A stretch of DNA of 64,000 nucleotides from Flintibacter sp. KGMB00164 (lineage in GTDB: Bacteria > Bacillota > Clostridia > Oscillospirales > Oscillospiraceae), in assembly GCF_008727735.1 (NCBI RefSeq), contig NZ_CP044227.1:186001-250000 (forward strand), written 5' to 3'. A model generated the notes under the pieces. That model ran no database searches. It saw nothing but the letters and a program-made list of their open reading frames with translations, and was not told the DNA's origin. This document shows positions 8,172-17,086 of this stretch, piece by piece. The translations under genes and the position numbers were made by a program. Within the stretch, counting starts at the first letter, position 1, and the number at the start of each line of letters is the position of its first letter.

Positions 8172-9347
8172 TCAGCGCCCCAGTTCCTGCTTGCGTTGGC
8201 GAAACTCCTCACGAATTTCCTTTAACAGTTCTGGCTGTTCCAGCATGTCTCCACAGGCCGCCGCCAGAACCTTGGCGGCAATGAGCAGCGCCTGGTGCAT
8301 TTCTTCGCTTTTTCCGGCCTGGACATATTCCATGCTGTGGGCTACGCAGTGCTCCGGCACAAAGGCAACCCGGATACAGGAGCCGGGAATGCGGTACATC
8401 ACATTGCCGAAATCAGTGGAACCTGTTTTTTCCCGGGCAGGGCGGATGGTAGGGGCGTTGAGGGCCTGCGCCTTTTCCATAAGCAGCTGATTGAGACGCA
8501 GCACGGGGATCTTACTGTCAAAGGGTAGGTCTTCCACCAGTTCTCCTTGGGTTCCGCTCATCAGACCGGCGCCGGCAATAATATCCCGGAACCGCTCTAC
8601 TACAGTGTCCAGATAGGCGCGGTTATAGGAGCGCAGCGTCACCGTGCCCTCTGCCAGGGCAGGGACTACATTGTCCGCGCCGCCGCCGTTGGTGATTGTA
8701 TAGTGCATCCGGGTGTCCTCGCGAACATGTTCCCTCATGTATTCGACTCCCTGGAAGGCAAGCATCAGACCATCCAAAGCGCTGCGGCCCTCCTCTGGGG
8801 CCATGGCTGCGTGGGCACTGCGGCCATGGAAACGGACCTTGAAGCTGGACAGGGCGAGACTTTTGATGTCAGTGGTGGTAGTTTGTCCGGCGTGGAACAT
8901 CAGGGCAACGTCCAGTTCCTCAAAGCAGCCGTTTTTCTGCATCACGATTTTGCCGCCAATACTCTCCTCGGCAGGTGTACCGTAGACCGTGATGGTGAAG
9001 GGCTTGTCGTCTGCCATATCCTTCAGAGCCAATGCGGCGCCAAGAATAGCCGGACCTTGGGCGTGATGGCCGCAGCCGTGGCCCAGATCGGGCAAGGCGT
9101 CATACTCACAAAGCAAGCCGAAGTTAGGACCGCCGGCACCGTTGGACCAGGTGGCGCGGAAAGCGGTTTCCAAGCCGCCCACCCCCTTCTCCACGCGGAA
9201 GCCTGCCCGTTCCAGGAAGGCGGTAAGTACTTCGCAGGCATGGTACTCCCGGCCGCTCAGCTCGGGATGGTCAAAAATATCATCGGAAATGGCACACAGT
9301 TCTGCGGCAGCCTGGTCGATCCGATGATACAGCTGCTTATTTGTCAT
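8172..9347 (-). CDS. M20 family amidohydrolase
   Basis: This 391-residue cytosolic metallo-amidohydrolase is of the hippurate/N-acyl-amino-acid hydrolase type. Metal-site landmarks are visible: EYDALPDLGHGCGHH (Asp83, His90-Gly-Cys92, His94/His95), the catalytic PAEE (Glu127/Glu128) and the FHAG histidine. A lid/dimerisation domain follows (SALSSFKVRFHGRSAHAA). It probably releases an amino acid from an N-acyl or dipeptide-like substrate. It is the last gene of a YfcC, M28-like, M20 operon (24-base gap upstream), suggesting that the transporter delivers its substrate. An AGGAGG site precedes the ATG. Confidence 0.9.
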   Translation of the reverse strand: MTNKQLYHRIDQAAAELCAISDDIFDHPELSGREYHACEVLTAFLERAGFRVEKGVGGLETAFRATWSNGAGGPNFGLLCEYDALPDLGHGCGHHAQGPAILGAALALKDMADDKPFTITVYGTPAEESIGGKIVMQKNGCFEELDVALMFHAGQTTTTDIKSLALSSFKVRFHGRSAHAAMAPEEGRSALDGLMLAFQGVEYMREHVREDTRMHYTITNGGGADNVVPALAEGTVTLRSYNRAYLDTVVERFRDIIAGAGLMSGTQGELVEDLPFDSKIPVLRLNQLLMEKAQALNAPTIRPAREKTGSTDFGNVMYRIPGSCIRVAFVPEHCVAHSMEYVQAGKSEEMHQALLIAAKVLAAACGDMLEQPELLKEIREEFRQRKQELGR

Positions 9348-9371
9348 ATCTATGGGACCTCCTATGTTCTG

Positions 9372-11063
9372 TCAGAAAGACTGGATCTTGTTGGTCAGTA
9401 TGGTCAATTCATCGATCATGCGGTTCTTCTGGCGAATGAAATCGGTGAATAGGAACAGGTATTCTTCCGCCCCCATGGTTTCTCTTCGTTTACCCTTGAC
9501 GCAGCAAAGCCGTGGAAACAGTCCGCTGGCAGAGAAGGCTAGATCTTGGTCGTAAGGAGAGCCATAGCTCTGCTTGAGCCGGTTCATGGTTCCGCACACC
9601 ACACGGACCAGACGGTTCCAGCGGGCGTCCTCCTCCTGACAGTCTTCTGCTACCTGCCGGACCGCAGCCCAAAGGGAGGCCACCTGATCCAGTACAGGAG
9701 CAAAATCAAAGCATACGTCGCAATGCTTGGCGCAGTCTTCCAGCGTTTGTACTGTCTGGGAGAAGTACTCTTCCAGGGCAAAGGGGAGGCGGCGTTCTGC
9801 AGCCAGACGGTAGGCACTTAAATAGAACATCCTGGCATCCCGGGCTAACACGGTCGGGTCTACTTTATCCAGCGTGTCCTCTGCCGTGTGCCACCACGGG
9901 GTTCCGGGGCCGGGAGTAGCCGTCTGTTTTTCTTCCGGTCTGCATACGGAGCGGCTGTAGAAATGGAAGGGGATGCCGGTGCCCCAGAACGACTGGTCTG
10001 CCCCCCGTCCGATGGAAAAAAAGTCTACTTCTGTGCCGGGAGCGGCCGCAGCCGCAGTTTCCAGGAAAAACTTCCGACCCTCTGCCCCGGTGGTATGAAT
10101 GCCTTCCCGGTTTGCACCCCGATTGCCCAACAGATCGGCAGTAATGTGGGCGACGCAGTGAGTGTGGAGCTGAAGCCAATGCTGGTCACAGTACCAGGTG
10201 GAACCAGCATACCGGCCATTGGAGTGGCCAGTCCACCAGACAATTCGTACTCCTCGTTCCAGTTCCTCCCGGTGCACCCAGAAGCACCGGGCCATCTCAA
10301 TGGCGGTGGCGTTGGCAGCGCAGTTGTCTGTGGCGCCAAGAAACCAGGTATCATAGTGGCAGGAGAGAAGTACAAATTCCTCCGTACGTCCCGGAATGTC
10401 GGCCACTGGCATGGTTACCGGAAATACCCCGGTCTCCACCTGTACCTGCAGTGTGGCCTCCAGACGCTGACTCTCCAGACGCTGGATCAAAGCTTGTCCA
10501 TCTCCTCCGCTGATGCCGGCAATGGGAATGGTGGGAAGAAGCAGAGAGGAATCTTGGGTGGGAGTACCCCATACACCGCTGGCGGTGTCTTCGTGAATGC
10601 TGGGTTCTCCGCTTTCCCAAACCTGAATCAGGCCTAGTACACCGTGGCGTTCCAGCCGCTTGATGTATCGTTCATCAAAGCCGTGTCCGACTACGATCTT
10701 GCCTCGGAAGCTCTCCAACTGGGCCTCCCACTGGACCAAGTCCGGCTGCTTGTCCAGGCAGTGAGGGTCGAAAACCAGTTCTCCGGTCACTCCCTCCGGG
10801 CGGTTGGCGGAAAAAGAACGGGGACGGGAGGAAATGACGGTGCCGTCGGACAGGGTGAGGCAGCTGGTAATTGGATTGCTTAAAAATTCCTCGAAATGCT
10901 CTTCGTGGCAGGGCAGGCCGATTTGCTTCAGCTGCTGGAGTATATAGGTGCTGGCCTGCCGGGCAGCAGGGCTGCCCGACAGTTTGTCCAGCTTACTGAG
11001 ATATGTCAGATGCTCCCAGATCCGATCCTGATCCAGTTGGAGTGCGATCTCGCTGTATGTCAT
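9372..11063 (-). CDS. M28-like metallopeptidase with unusual active-site loop
   Basis: This 563-residue protein has an M28 aminopeptidase-like core with an inserted PA-type region (about residues 90-220). The first metal ligands appear as SCHYDTWFLGATDN (His236, Asp238, Asp246). Where classical M28 enzymes carry the Glu-Glu pair, this protein reads WWTGHSNGRYAGSTWY (residues 276-291), without the acidic pair. It may belong to a divergent M28 subgroup or have altered catalysis. A C-terminal helical extension follows. It has no signal peptide. It lies between the YfcC permease and M20 genes with short gaps and an AAGGAGG site. Confidence 0.75.
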   Translation of the reverse strand: MTYSEIALQLDQDRIWEHLTYLSKLDKLSGSPAARQASTYILQQLKQIGLPCHEEHFEEFLSNPITSCLTLSDGTVISSRPRSFSANRPEGVTGELVFDPHCLDKQPDLVQWEAQLESFRGKIVVGHGFDERYIKRLERHGVLGLIQVWESGEPSIHEDTASGVWGTPTQDSSLLLPTIPIAGISGGDGQALIQRLESQRLEATLQVQVETGVFPVTMPVADIPGRTEEFVLLSCHYDTWFLGATDNCAANATAIEMARCFWVHREELERGVRIVWWTGHSNGRYAGSTWYCDQHWLQLHTHCVAHITADLLGNRGANREGIHTTGAEGRKFFLETAAAAAPGTEVDFFSIGRGADQSFWGTGIPFHFYSRSVCRPEEKQTATPGPGTPWWHTAEDTLDKVDPTVLARDARMFYLSAYRLAAERRLPFALEEYFSQTVQTLEDCAKHCDVCFDFAPVLDQVASLWAAVRQVAEDCQEEDARWNRLVRVVCGTMNRLKQSYGSPYDQDLAFSASGLFPRLCCVKGKRRETMGAEEYLFLFTDFIRQKNRMIDELTILTNKIQSF

Positions 11064-11097
11064 GCAAAAACCTCCTTCTGACGGGTTTTGCGTTCAC

Positions 11098-12498
11098 TTA
11101 ATAGCCGATGGCAGAGGCGATGAGCATAAAGATGGCGCCTACTACAAACCAAATGCCGAACAGGGGCAGCATGAACTTGAGCCACTTCTCATAGGGAATT
11201 TTGGCCGCGGACAGGTATCCCATGGTAGCCGAGGAGGTGGGCAGGATGGAATTGGAGAAACCGTCGCCCATCTGGAAAGCCAGCACGGCAGTTTGACGGC
11301 TCATGCCTACCAGGTCGGCAATGGGAGCCATAATGGGCATCACAACGACGGCCTGTCCGGAGCCGGAGGTGATCAGTACATTGATAAGATTCTGAACTAC
11401 GTACATGCCAAGCACCTGGACCGGACCGCTGAGGTTCATGACTACCTGAGACAAAGCATTGATAACGGTGTCAATAATCTGTCCATCGGCCATGACCAGA
11501 GAGATGCCGCGGGCAAAGCCTACGATCAGCGCACCGCCGGTGATGCCCTTGGCGCCCTGGCTGAAAACAGAGGCAATCTTGTTGGGGCCATAACCGGCAA
11601 TGAGGCCGCCTACCACGCCCATAACCAGGAAGATAGCAGTCATCTCTTCGTACCAGAAGTCCATCTGGCTTACGCCGTAGATCAGGGCGACAAAGGCAAC
11701 CAGGACGGTGAGGAGGATGAGAACATGCCGGGTGGTCATCTCAACGGTCTGGCTCTCCTCTTCATACTCATATTCGCTGCCCAATCCGTAGACGATGCTG
11801 CGAGTAGGATCGGCCTTTACCCGGTTGGCGTAGCGGATGATGTAGGCGCTGCTTACTGCAACCAGCACGACCAGCAGTGCAACACGAAGGCCCGCGCCGG
11901 AAAACAGGGGAACTTCTGCGATCTCCTGGGCCACACCTACGTTAAAGGAGTTGAGTACGCCGGCAGTAAATCCGCAAGCGGCACCCATAGCGATCATGGC
12001 AGTGCCGGTTACCCGGTCAAAGCCCATTGGGAGTACGACGGAAATACCGATTGGGACAAAGATGCACACCTCGGTGGACATGCCCATAGTGGTACCAAAG
12101 ATGGCGAAGAGCACCATAAAGAAAATAATGACCAGATTTTTTCGCTTCCCGCAAATCTGGGCCACTTTGCAGCTCAGGGCAGTGATGGCGCCGGTAGAGT
12201 GAATGATTTCAAAGGCGCCGCCGATCATCAGCAGGAAAATGACGATGTCGGCCGCATCTACCATGGACTGGTACATGATTCCCGGCACTCTCAGCAGACT
12301 GACTGGGGTCTGTTCCACCCGATGGTAGGAATCCGCTACCACAATGGTGTTGCCGGTGACAGGGTCTTCTGTTCTGTCAAATTCGCCTGCCGGAACCACA
12401 TAGGTGAGCAGCGCGGTAATACAGACCAGAATTACCATGATAACCAGTGCGTGAGGTGCGCGGAACCCTCTCTTTTTTGCTTTTGTTTCTGCTGCCAT
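11098..12498 (-). CDS. YfcC family permease (DcuC/AbgT-like carrier)
   Basis: This 466-residue membrane carrier has about 12 helices and starts with the basic, Lys-rich cytosolic stretch and LTYVVPAGEFDR typical of YfcC proteins. The repeated motif GMSTEVCIFVPIGISVVLP and the GFTAGVLNSFNVGVAQEIAEVP loop are characteristic. YfcC relatives are predicted to move amino acids, peptides or C4-dicarboxylates, and no substrate is established. It is the first gene of an operon with two peptidase-like enzymes, which argues for a peptide or N-acylated amino acid. A second YfcC gene lies at 47350-48840. Confidence 0.87.
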   Translation of the reverse strand: MAAETKAKKRGFRAPHALVIMVILVCITALLTYVVPAGEFDRTEDPVTGNTIVVADSYHRVEQTPVSLLRVPGIMYQSMVDAADIVIFLLMIGGAFEIIHSTGAITALSCKVAQICGKRKNLVIIFFMVLFAIFGTTMGMSTEVCIFVPIGISVVLPMGFDRVTGTAMIAMGAACGFTAGVLNSFNVGVAQEIAEVPLFSGAGLRVALLVVLVAVSSAYIIRYANRVKADPTRSIVYGLGSEYEYEEESQTVEMTTRHVLILLTVLVAFVALIYGVSQMDFWYEEMTAIFLVMGVVGGLIAGYGPNKIASVFSQGAKGITGGALIVGFARGISLVMADGQIIDTVINALSQVVMNLSGPVQVLGMYVVQNLINVLITSGSGQAVVVMPIMAPIADLVGMSRQTAVLAFQMGDGFSNSILPTSSATMGYLSAAKIPYEKWLKFMLPLFGIWFVVGAIFMLIASAIGY

Positions 12499-13319
12499 AG
12501 GAACACTCTCCTCACTATCTTATTTTTCCAACGGGATGTGTTGGAAAGTTTACGCCTTTAACATAGTGAAGATTTATTATTACGTCAAATATATTATTTT
12601 AAATATAATATTAGCTAAAATCTAATGTTATGCATTTGAAAAGGGATAAAAAGTGCGGGGAGTGAAATGTGTTTTCTGATGAGATATGCCATGGATAAAA
12701 GGGGGCGAAAGAATGCAAAACATTTTATTGTTTGACGCAGATAGATTGCGGCTATTCTGAGGCGGAAAGAAAGCGTTGCTGGGATGATTTTGCTGGAAAG
12801 AGATGTGTCATGGGGGTGCTGCAATATGTAAAATAGGCAAATGAAGTAAGTCGGTTTATAGAAAGTGCTGATTAAAATTTAAAAGGCCAAAACTAAAACA
12901 TACGAAGATGAATGGGAAAAATTGTTCAATATATCCACTCATAGAACAACGGAGTGCATCGAGAATAATTGGGGACGCGGCATCTAAAGTACTATGCTCT
13001 GCCGGAAGCAGTGGTGACGTTTTACACATAGGACACGGAGCGTATATAACAGCAAAGATACGGCAGGTGTTCTGGGAAACTGCGCCCGAAAACCATGGAA
13101 AAGGTTTATGTTTGAGGGCGGAAATAAACAATTTTGTGCCGAAATATAAAGAGAGCCTTGAAATCGAAAGATTTCAAGGCTCTTCTTGTTGTATGTCTTA
13201 ACACGGTCAGGATATCGGTATATTTGCTGAAAAGTAAGATCTGTGTGCTTTCCTGCAGGCAGTGGAACCCAGGAGCGGAATGTACCGGCAGAGAAATGCA
13301 GCGATGTTCAAACAGCGGC
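12499..13319. other. Non-coding interval, 0.8 kb
   Basis: This long, AT-rich interval separates two minus-strand units. Short overlapping frames at 12856-13131 (minus) and 12908-13201 (plus) lack ribosome sites and recognisable motifs. The only clear element is the hairpin at 13152-13183. The right part of 12499-12620 should hold the YfcC promoter, but I could not assign boxes. A decayed gene is possible. Confidence 0.5.
13152..13183 (-). terminator. Hairpin terminator after gntR
   Basis: Arms AGAGCCTTGAAATC (13152-13165) and GATTTCAAGGCTCT (13170-13183) pair perfectly over 14 bases around a GAAA tetraloop. It lies 137 bases beyond the GntR gene, with moderately T-rich flanks on both strands. 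Confidence 0.65.
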
Positions 13320-14000
13320 TCAATCCACAAAATATTCCGGATGGATTTGATGCAGTTCATCCTTCTCAAGATTGTGGCGGGTGAGATGGCGGGTCATGAG
13401 CATCTCGGCCATTTCGGCATCTCTGCGGCGCAGGGCATAGAGAATGTCTTCGTGGTCCTGGATGGTGTACTGGCTCATGCCCGAAGTGGCGGAAATAATG
13501 CGCAGGCGGTCAAATTGCAGCATATCCCGTTTTACCACATCGTAAGTACGAGATTTGTTTACTGCTTGGAAGAGCAGTTTGTGGAAGTCATCATCCAGGC
13601 TCAGGAAGGTTTCCGATTCATCTGTCTGTGCACACTGCCGCTGGGCGTTCAGGTTTGTTTCCAGTGCGTCCAGGTACTCTTGAGAGATGCCCTGCTGACA
13701 GGCCAGCTTAAGGATAGCAACCTCCACCACCAGGCGCAGGAACTTGGATTCCTCGATGCGCTCATAGCTGATCTTGGTCACATAGCTCCCCCGCTGGGGG
13801 ATGATCTCCACCAGATCCATGCGGGACAGTTCGATGAGTGCCTCGCGGATGGGGGTGCGGGAAAGAGAGAGCGCGGCGGACAGCTCGTTTTCACTGATGG
13901 AGCTTCCCGGCGGCAGCTGCAGCGTCTGAATATTATACATCAAGACCCGAATGGCGTAGGAACGTGCATTTTCTCTGGGGAGCTTTGGAAGAAGTTTCAT
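13320..14000 (-). CDS. GntR family regulator (FCD subfamily), hexuronate cassette 1
   Basis: This 226-residue regulator has an N-terminal winged HTH (residues about 15-75, with LPPGSSISENELSAALSLSR and TPIREAL) and a helical, metal-containing FCD effector domain, as in UxuR/ExuR/LldR. It sits downstream of the zinc dehydrogenase gene, and that unit diverges from the TRAP-uxuA-uxuB operon. A 12-base motif (ATACTACCATAC) occurs in its leader and in the divergent promoter region, so it probably represses the cassette until a hexuronate or aldonate binds. The ribosome site is GAGAGGGG before the ATG. Confidence 0.92.
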   Translation of the reverse strand: MKLLPKLPRENARSYAIRVLMYNIQTLQLPPGSSISENELSAALSLSRTPIREALIELSRMDLVEIIPQRGSYVTKISYERIEESKFLRLVVEVAILKLACQQGISQEYLDALETNLNAQRQCAQTDESETFLSLDDDFHKLLFQAVNKSRTYDVVKRDMLQFDRLRIISATSGMSQYTIQDHEDILYALRRRDAEMAEMLMTRHLTRHNLEKDELHQIHPEYFVD

Positions 14001-14062
14001 GGAAGATCCCCTCTCCGGTTATATGGTATATGATTGGCGGAGTGGTCCGCAAAAAAATCCAT

Positions 14063-14074
14063 ATACTAGCATAC
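14063..14074. promoter_or_regulatory. Candidate GntR operator upstream of gntR
   Basis: ATACTAGCATAC matches 11 of 12 bases of the motif found twice in the divergent promoter at 15.2-15.4 kb. It lies about 63 bases before the gntR start, consistent with autoregulation. Confidence 0.4.
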
Positions 14075-14107
14075 CACTTCAGCAGGGGAAATGCCAGACC
14101 TTCTTTT

Positions 14108-15130
14108 TTAGAAGTCGAAAGTAAGAACGATCTTTCGAATGGAGGGATCCCGGGTATCCAGGAAATCAAAGGCCTCCTGGGCTTTGGTCAGGGGGAAGGT
14201 GTGGGAGACGGAGCCGGAGAGATTCAGCGTGCCCGCGTGGATCATCTCAATGGCCTTGCCGAACATTTTGTTTTGCAGGCGGGAACCCCGTACATCCAGC
14301 TCCTTGGAGGTGATGAGGAACTGATTGACCTCGGTGGGAGCAGTGGAGAAGCCCATGGTGATCACACGGCCAGCGTTGCCGGTAGCCTTGAGCAGATTGA
14401 GCAGAGAGTCCTTGACGCAGGCGGCGTCAATGGAGACCGTGGCGCCGCGGCCGTGGGTGTACTCCAGCACCTTTTCCAAGAAGTCCTCCTTCTGGGTGTT
14501 GATGGTGTACTTAGCGCCGGCGGCCTTGGCCTCAGCCAGCTTGTCGTCCATGATGTCGGCGACAATGATGTGGCTGCACATCTGACGGGCAATACGCAGA
14601 ATGGAGCTGCCCAGAGCTCCCGCGCCATAGAGCAGAAGCATGTCCTCCTGCTCCAGCTGAGCCCGGGTGCAGGACTGGATGGCAATGGTTGTGGGCTCAA
14701 TCATGACCGCGTCCACATCGGACAGCTGGTCGGGCAGAATGTAACAGTCGCTCTCGGGTACGGCAATAAACTCCCGGTAACCGCCGTCAATGTGCACACC
14801 CCGCACAGCTAGGTGATCGCACACATTACCGCGGCCCTTCCGGCAGGGATAGCACTCGCCGCAGCTAGTGACCTGGTTGACGATGACCCGGTCCCCTACC
14901 TTAAGATTCTGGACGTTGGGGCCGACCTGATCTACCACGCCTACGATCTCGTGGCCGATGATGCGGGGGTAAGTGGCGGCGGCGTTGGTGCCGTGGTAGA
15001 TACCCACGTCAGAACCGCAGATACCGGCGGCGGTCATGCGAACCAGGACGTTATCCTTTTCATTGATAACCGGCTTTTCTACTTCAATCAGCTCCAGCTG
15101 CTCAGGCTTTACAATTCGGACCGCTTTCAT
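14108..15130 (-). CDS. Zinc-dependent medium-chain dehydrogenase (LgoD/RspB-like)
   Basis: This is a 340-residue cytosolic NAD(P)-dependent alcohol/polyol dehydrogenase. It shows the catalytic zinc site (GICGSDVGIYHG, then GHEIVG), the structural zinc Cys cluster (CGECYPCRKGRGNVC) and the Rossmann glycine loop (GAGALGSSILRIA). It resembles E. coli LgoD and RspB, which oxidise L-galactonate and L-gulonate at C5. In a cassette with UxuB and UxuA, the fitting reaction would be L-gulonate to D-fructuronate. That substrate is an inference from context. It lies in one unit with gntR and diverges from the TRAP operon. The AAGGAG site supports this start. Confidence 0.88.
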   Translation of the reverse strand: MKAVRIVKPEQLELIEVEKPVINEKDNVLVRMTAAGICGSDVGIYHGTNAAATYPRIIGHEIVGVVDQVGPNVQNLKVGDRVIVNQVTSCGECYPCRKGRGNVCDHLAVRGVHIDGGYREFIAVPESDCYILPDQLSDVDAVMIEPTTIAIQSCTRAQLEQEDMLLLYGAGALGSSILRIARQMCSHIIVADIMDDKLAEAKAAGAKYTINTQKEDFLEKVLEYTHGRGATVSIDAACVKDSLLNLLKATGNAGRVITMGFSTAPTEVNQFLITSKELDVRGSRLQNKMFGKAIEMIHAGTLNLSGSVSHTFPLTKAQEAFDFLDTRDPSIRKIVLTFDF

Positions 15131-15458
15131 AACTAAGACTCCTTTTCATAATTGCATTATGATGATTGTGCTCAGACATAAAACATAGAGATTCAGAAAG
15201 GGGGAAGCTCGTGTTAGTTTGTGAGAGGAGCACGAGGCAACTTGTATGGTAGTATGGTAATATGAAGGCGCAAAACTGTCAATGAGAATCTGGATAAAAA
15301 AGTTAAAATGGGTAAAACGCACAAAATACAAGCAAAAAACTCGTAGGATATGCCGAGTTGAAAAATAATTAAATATATACTACCATACAAGCCAGAGGAG
15401 ACGAGGCAATAACCAGCGTTGTTACCGAGGGGAAGCAGCGGTAGGAGGAAAAATCGAT
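15131..15458. promoter_or_regulatory. Divergent promoter region of cassette 1 with inverted GntR-type sites
   Basis: This AT-rich 0.33-kb interval contains the 15-mer CTTGTATGGTAGTAT at 15241-15255 and its exact reverse complement at 15377-15391. The copies face the dehydrogenase (114 bases from its start) and the TRAP operon (about 70 bases from its start). The right copy overlaps a TATACT -10-like box at 15376-15381. They are the best candidates for binding sites of the GntR protein at 13320-14000. Confidence 0.6.
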
Positions 15459-16484
15459 ATGAAATTAAAAGAGCTGGCAAAGAAAGGACTCTGCCTTTGC
15501 CTGAGCGCGGCCACCCTGGCCGGGGTGTGCAGCTTGAGCGGATGCTCCGGCAGCGAGGAGAGCGGCGGAAAGCTTGTAAAGCTGTCTGTCTGTGTGTCGG
15601 ACATGACCCCGGCGGCCCGCGCCCTGAAAGAAGTATTTGAGCCCCGGGTGGAGGAACTGACCGGCGGGCGCTACAACGTCCAGGTCTATACCTCCGGCGT
15701 TCTGGGTGCGGAGAAGGTCACCTATGACTACACCCGCAGCGGCATCATTGAGCTTTGCATGGTGGGTACCCCCATGTGGTCGGAGACCCCCAAGATGTCT
15801 ATTCCCGATTTCCCCTTTGTTTTCCGGGATGTGGAACACGCCCGCCGGTGCTACCAGGGTGAACTGGGAGACTACATCGCAGAGGATATCGAGTCCAGCC
15901 AGCCGGTGCAGCTCATGTCCTGGTTCCCCAACGGCGCCCGTGTGTTTACCTCCAATAAGAAACTGACCAGTCTGGAGGACTTTAAGGGCCAGAAGCTGAG
16001 AATGCCCAACAACCCCATCCATGTCCGTCTGGCTGAGAGCCTGGGCGCCAACGTGGTCATCATGGATATGGGCGAGGTGTTTACCGCCTTGGAGCAGGGC
16101 GTGGCCGACGGTCAGGACAACCCCTTGGCTACCGTGCGTAATGAGGGTTGGTACGAGGTGCAGGACTATGCTTACCTCACCAACCACATCATCGCTTCTT
16201 TGGAACTGTTTGCCAGTGATGAGTTCTGGGATTCCCTGAGCGAGGAAGACCAGAAGAGTTTTGCTCAGGCCGCTGAGGAGGCCTCTGACTATGCCTGGGA
16301 TCTGTACATTGAGCAGCTGGAGGACGACGAGCAGTTTATGAAGGACGAGGGGCTGACTGTCACCGAGATGAGCGAGGAAGAGCGTCAGCAGATGCTGGAG
16401 ATGATCCAGCCCGTCTACGACTATCTGGACTCCCAGTATGAGTGGGCCCCCGAAGTCCGCCAGATGATTGCGGACATTGAGTGA
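15459..16484 (+). CDS. dctP: TRAP transporter substrate-binding lipoprotein (DctP), cassette 1
   Basis: This 341-residue solute-binding protein has a lipoprotein signal ending in LSGC (Cys29) and a DctP fold. Family landmarks include GGRYNVQVYTSGVLG, the substrate-clamp region (KLRMPNNPIHVRLAESLGANV, where the arginine usually binds a carboxylate) and TALEQGVADGQDNPLAT. TRAP binding proteins bring acidic sugars such as hexuronates and aldonates to the membrane subunits. It is first in the operon with dctQ, dctM, uxuA and uxuB and ends 5 bases before the GTG of dctQ. The ligand is inferred, not read. Confidence 0.92.
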   Translation: MKLKELAKKGLCLCLSAATLAGVCSLSGCSGSEESGGKLVKLSVCVSDMTPAARALKEVFEPRVEELTGGRYNVQVYTSGVLGAEKVTYDYTRSGIIELCMVGTPMWSETPKMSIPDFPFVFRDVEHARRCYQGELGDYIAEDIESSQPVQLMSWFPNGARVFTSNKKLTSLEDFKGQKLRMPNNPIHVRLAESLGANVVIMDMGEVFTALEQGVADGQDNPLATVRNEGWYEVQDYAYLTNHIIASLELFASDEFWDSLSEEDQKSFAQAAEEASDYAWDLYIEQLEDDEQFMKDEGLTVTEMSEEERQQMLEMIQPVYDYLDSQYEWAPEVRQMIADIE

Positions 16485-16495
16485 GGTGAGTGAAG

Positions 16496-17083
16496 ATGAA
16501 AAACGCGACAATGGATAAGTTGTTTAAAGGAATCGACTATCTTACCGGTATTCTGACCGGTCTGATGGTGCTGTTCGTATTCATGAACGTGGTTCTGCGC
16601 ACCTGCTTCAACTCCGGCCTGACCTGGTCTGAGGAGCTGTCCCGTTACCTGTTTGTCTTTGTTACCTATGTGGGCGCTATCAGCGCCATGCGCGTCAACG
16701 GCCATCTGGGCGTGGACACCCTGATCTCCCGGGTTCCCCGCCCCCTGCAGATGGTGATGTATGTGGTTTCTCAGCTGGTGATCGCGGCGCTGATGTGTAT
16801 CCTGGTCCACGGTTCGGGTAAGATGGTTCTGCAGAACACCGAGTCCCGCACCGCCGCTCTGGGCATCTCTTATGCGTTGCTCTACTCTGTGGGCATCATC
16901 ACCGGCGTGTCCATTGCAGCTATGGCGGTTGCCAACATTGTGTATGCCGTGACCCATCCCTCCGAGATCTCCAGCATCGTGTCCATGACCACCGATGAGG
17001 ACGAAATCATGGCTGAGACGGGCAGCGAGGATCTCTCCGATGAGGAGTATGCCAAGCGCCTGAACGAAGAGGGAGGTAAGTAA
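16496..17083 (+). CDS. dctQ: TRAP transporter small permease (DctQ), cassette 1
   Basis: This 195-residue four-helix membrane subunit links the binding protein to the large permease. Hydrophobic segments and the conserved TWSEELSRYLFVFVTYVGA motif identify DctQ. A GTG two codons upstream is in frame, but the ATG is better spaced from the GAGGTGAG site that overlaps the end of dctP. The C-terminal tail is longer and more acidic than usual (TDEDEIMAETGSEDLSDEEY), reaching into the cytosol. Confidence 0.9.
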   Translation: MKNATMDKLFKGIDYLTGILTGLMVLFVFMNVVLRTCFNSGLTWSEELSRYLFVFVTYVGAISAMRVNGHLGVDTLISRVPRPLQMVMYVVSQLVIAALMCILVHGSGKMVLQNTESRTAALGISYALLYSVGIITGVSIAAMAVANIVYAVTHPSEISSIVSMTTDEDEIMAETGSEDLSDEEYAKRLNEEGGK

Positions 17084-17086
17084 GCA

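Noticed and set aside
11062-12561. 499-codon plus-strand frame rich in His, Gly and Asp
   Set aside because: It is a shadow of the YfcC gene on the opposite strand.
12856-13201. Overlapping frames of 91 and 97 codons on both strands
   Set aside because: Neither has a ribosome site, plausible composition or a recognisable motif.
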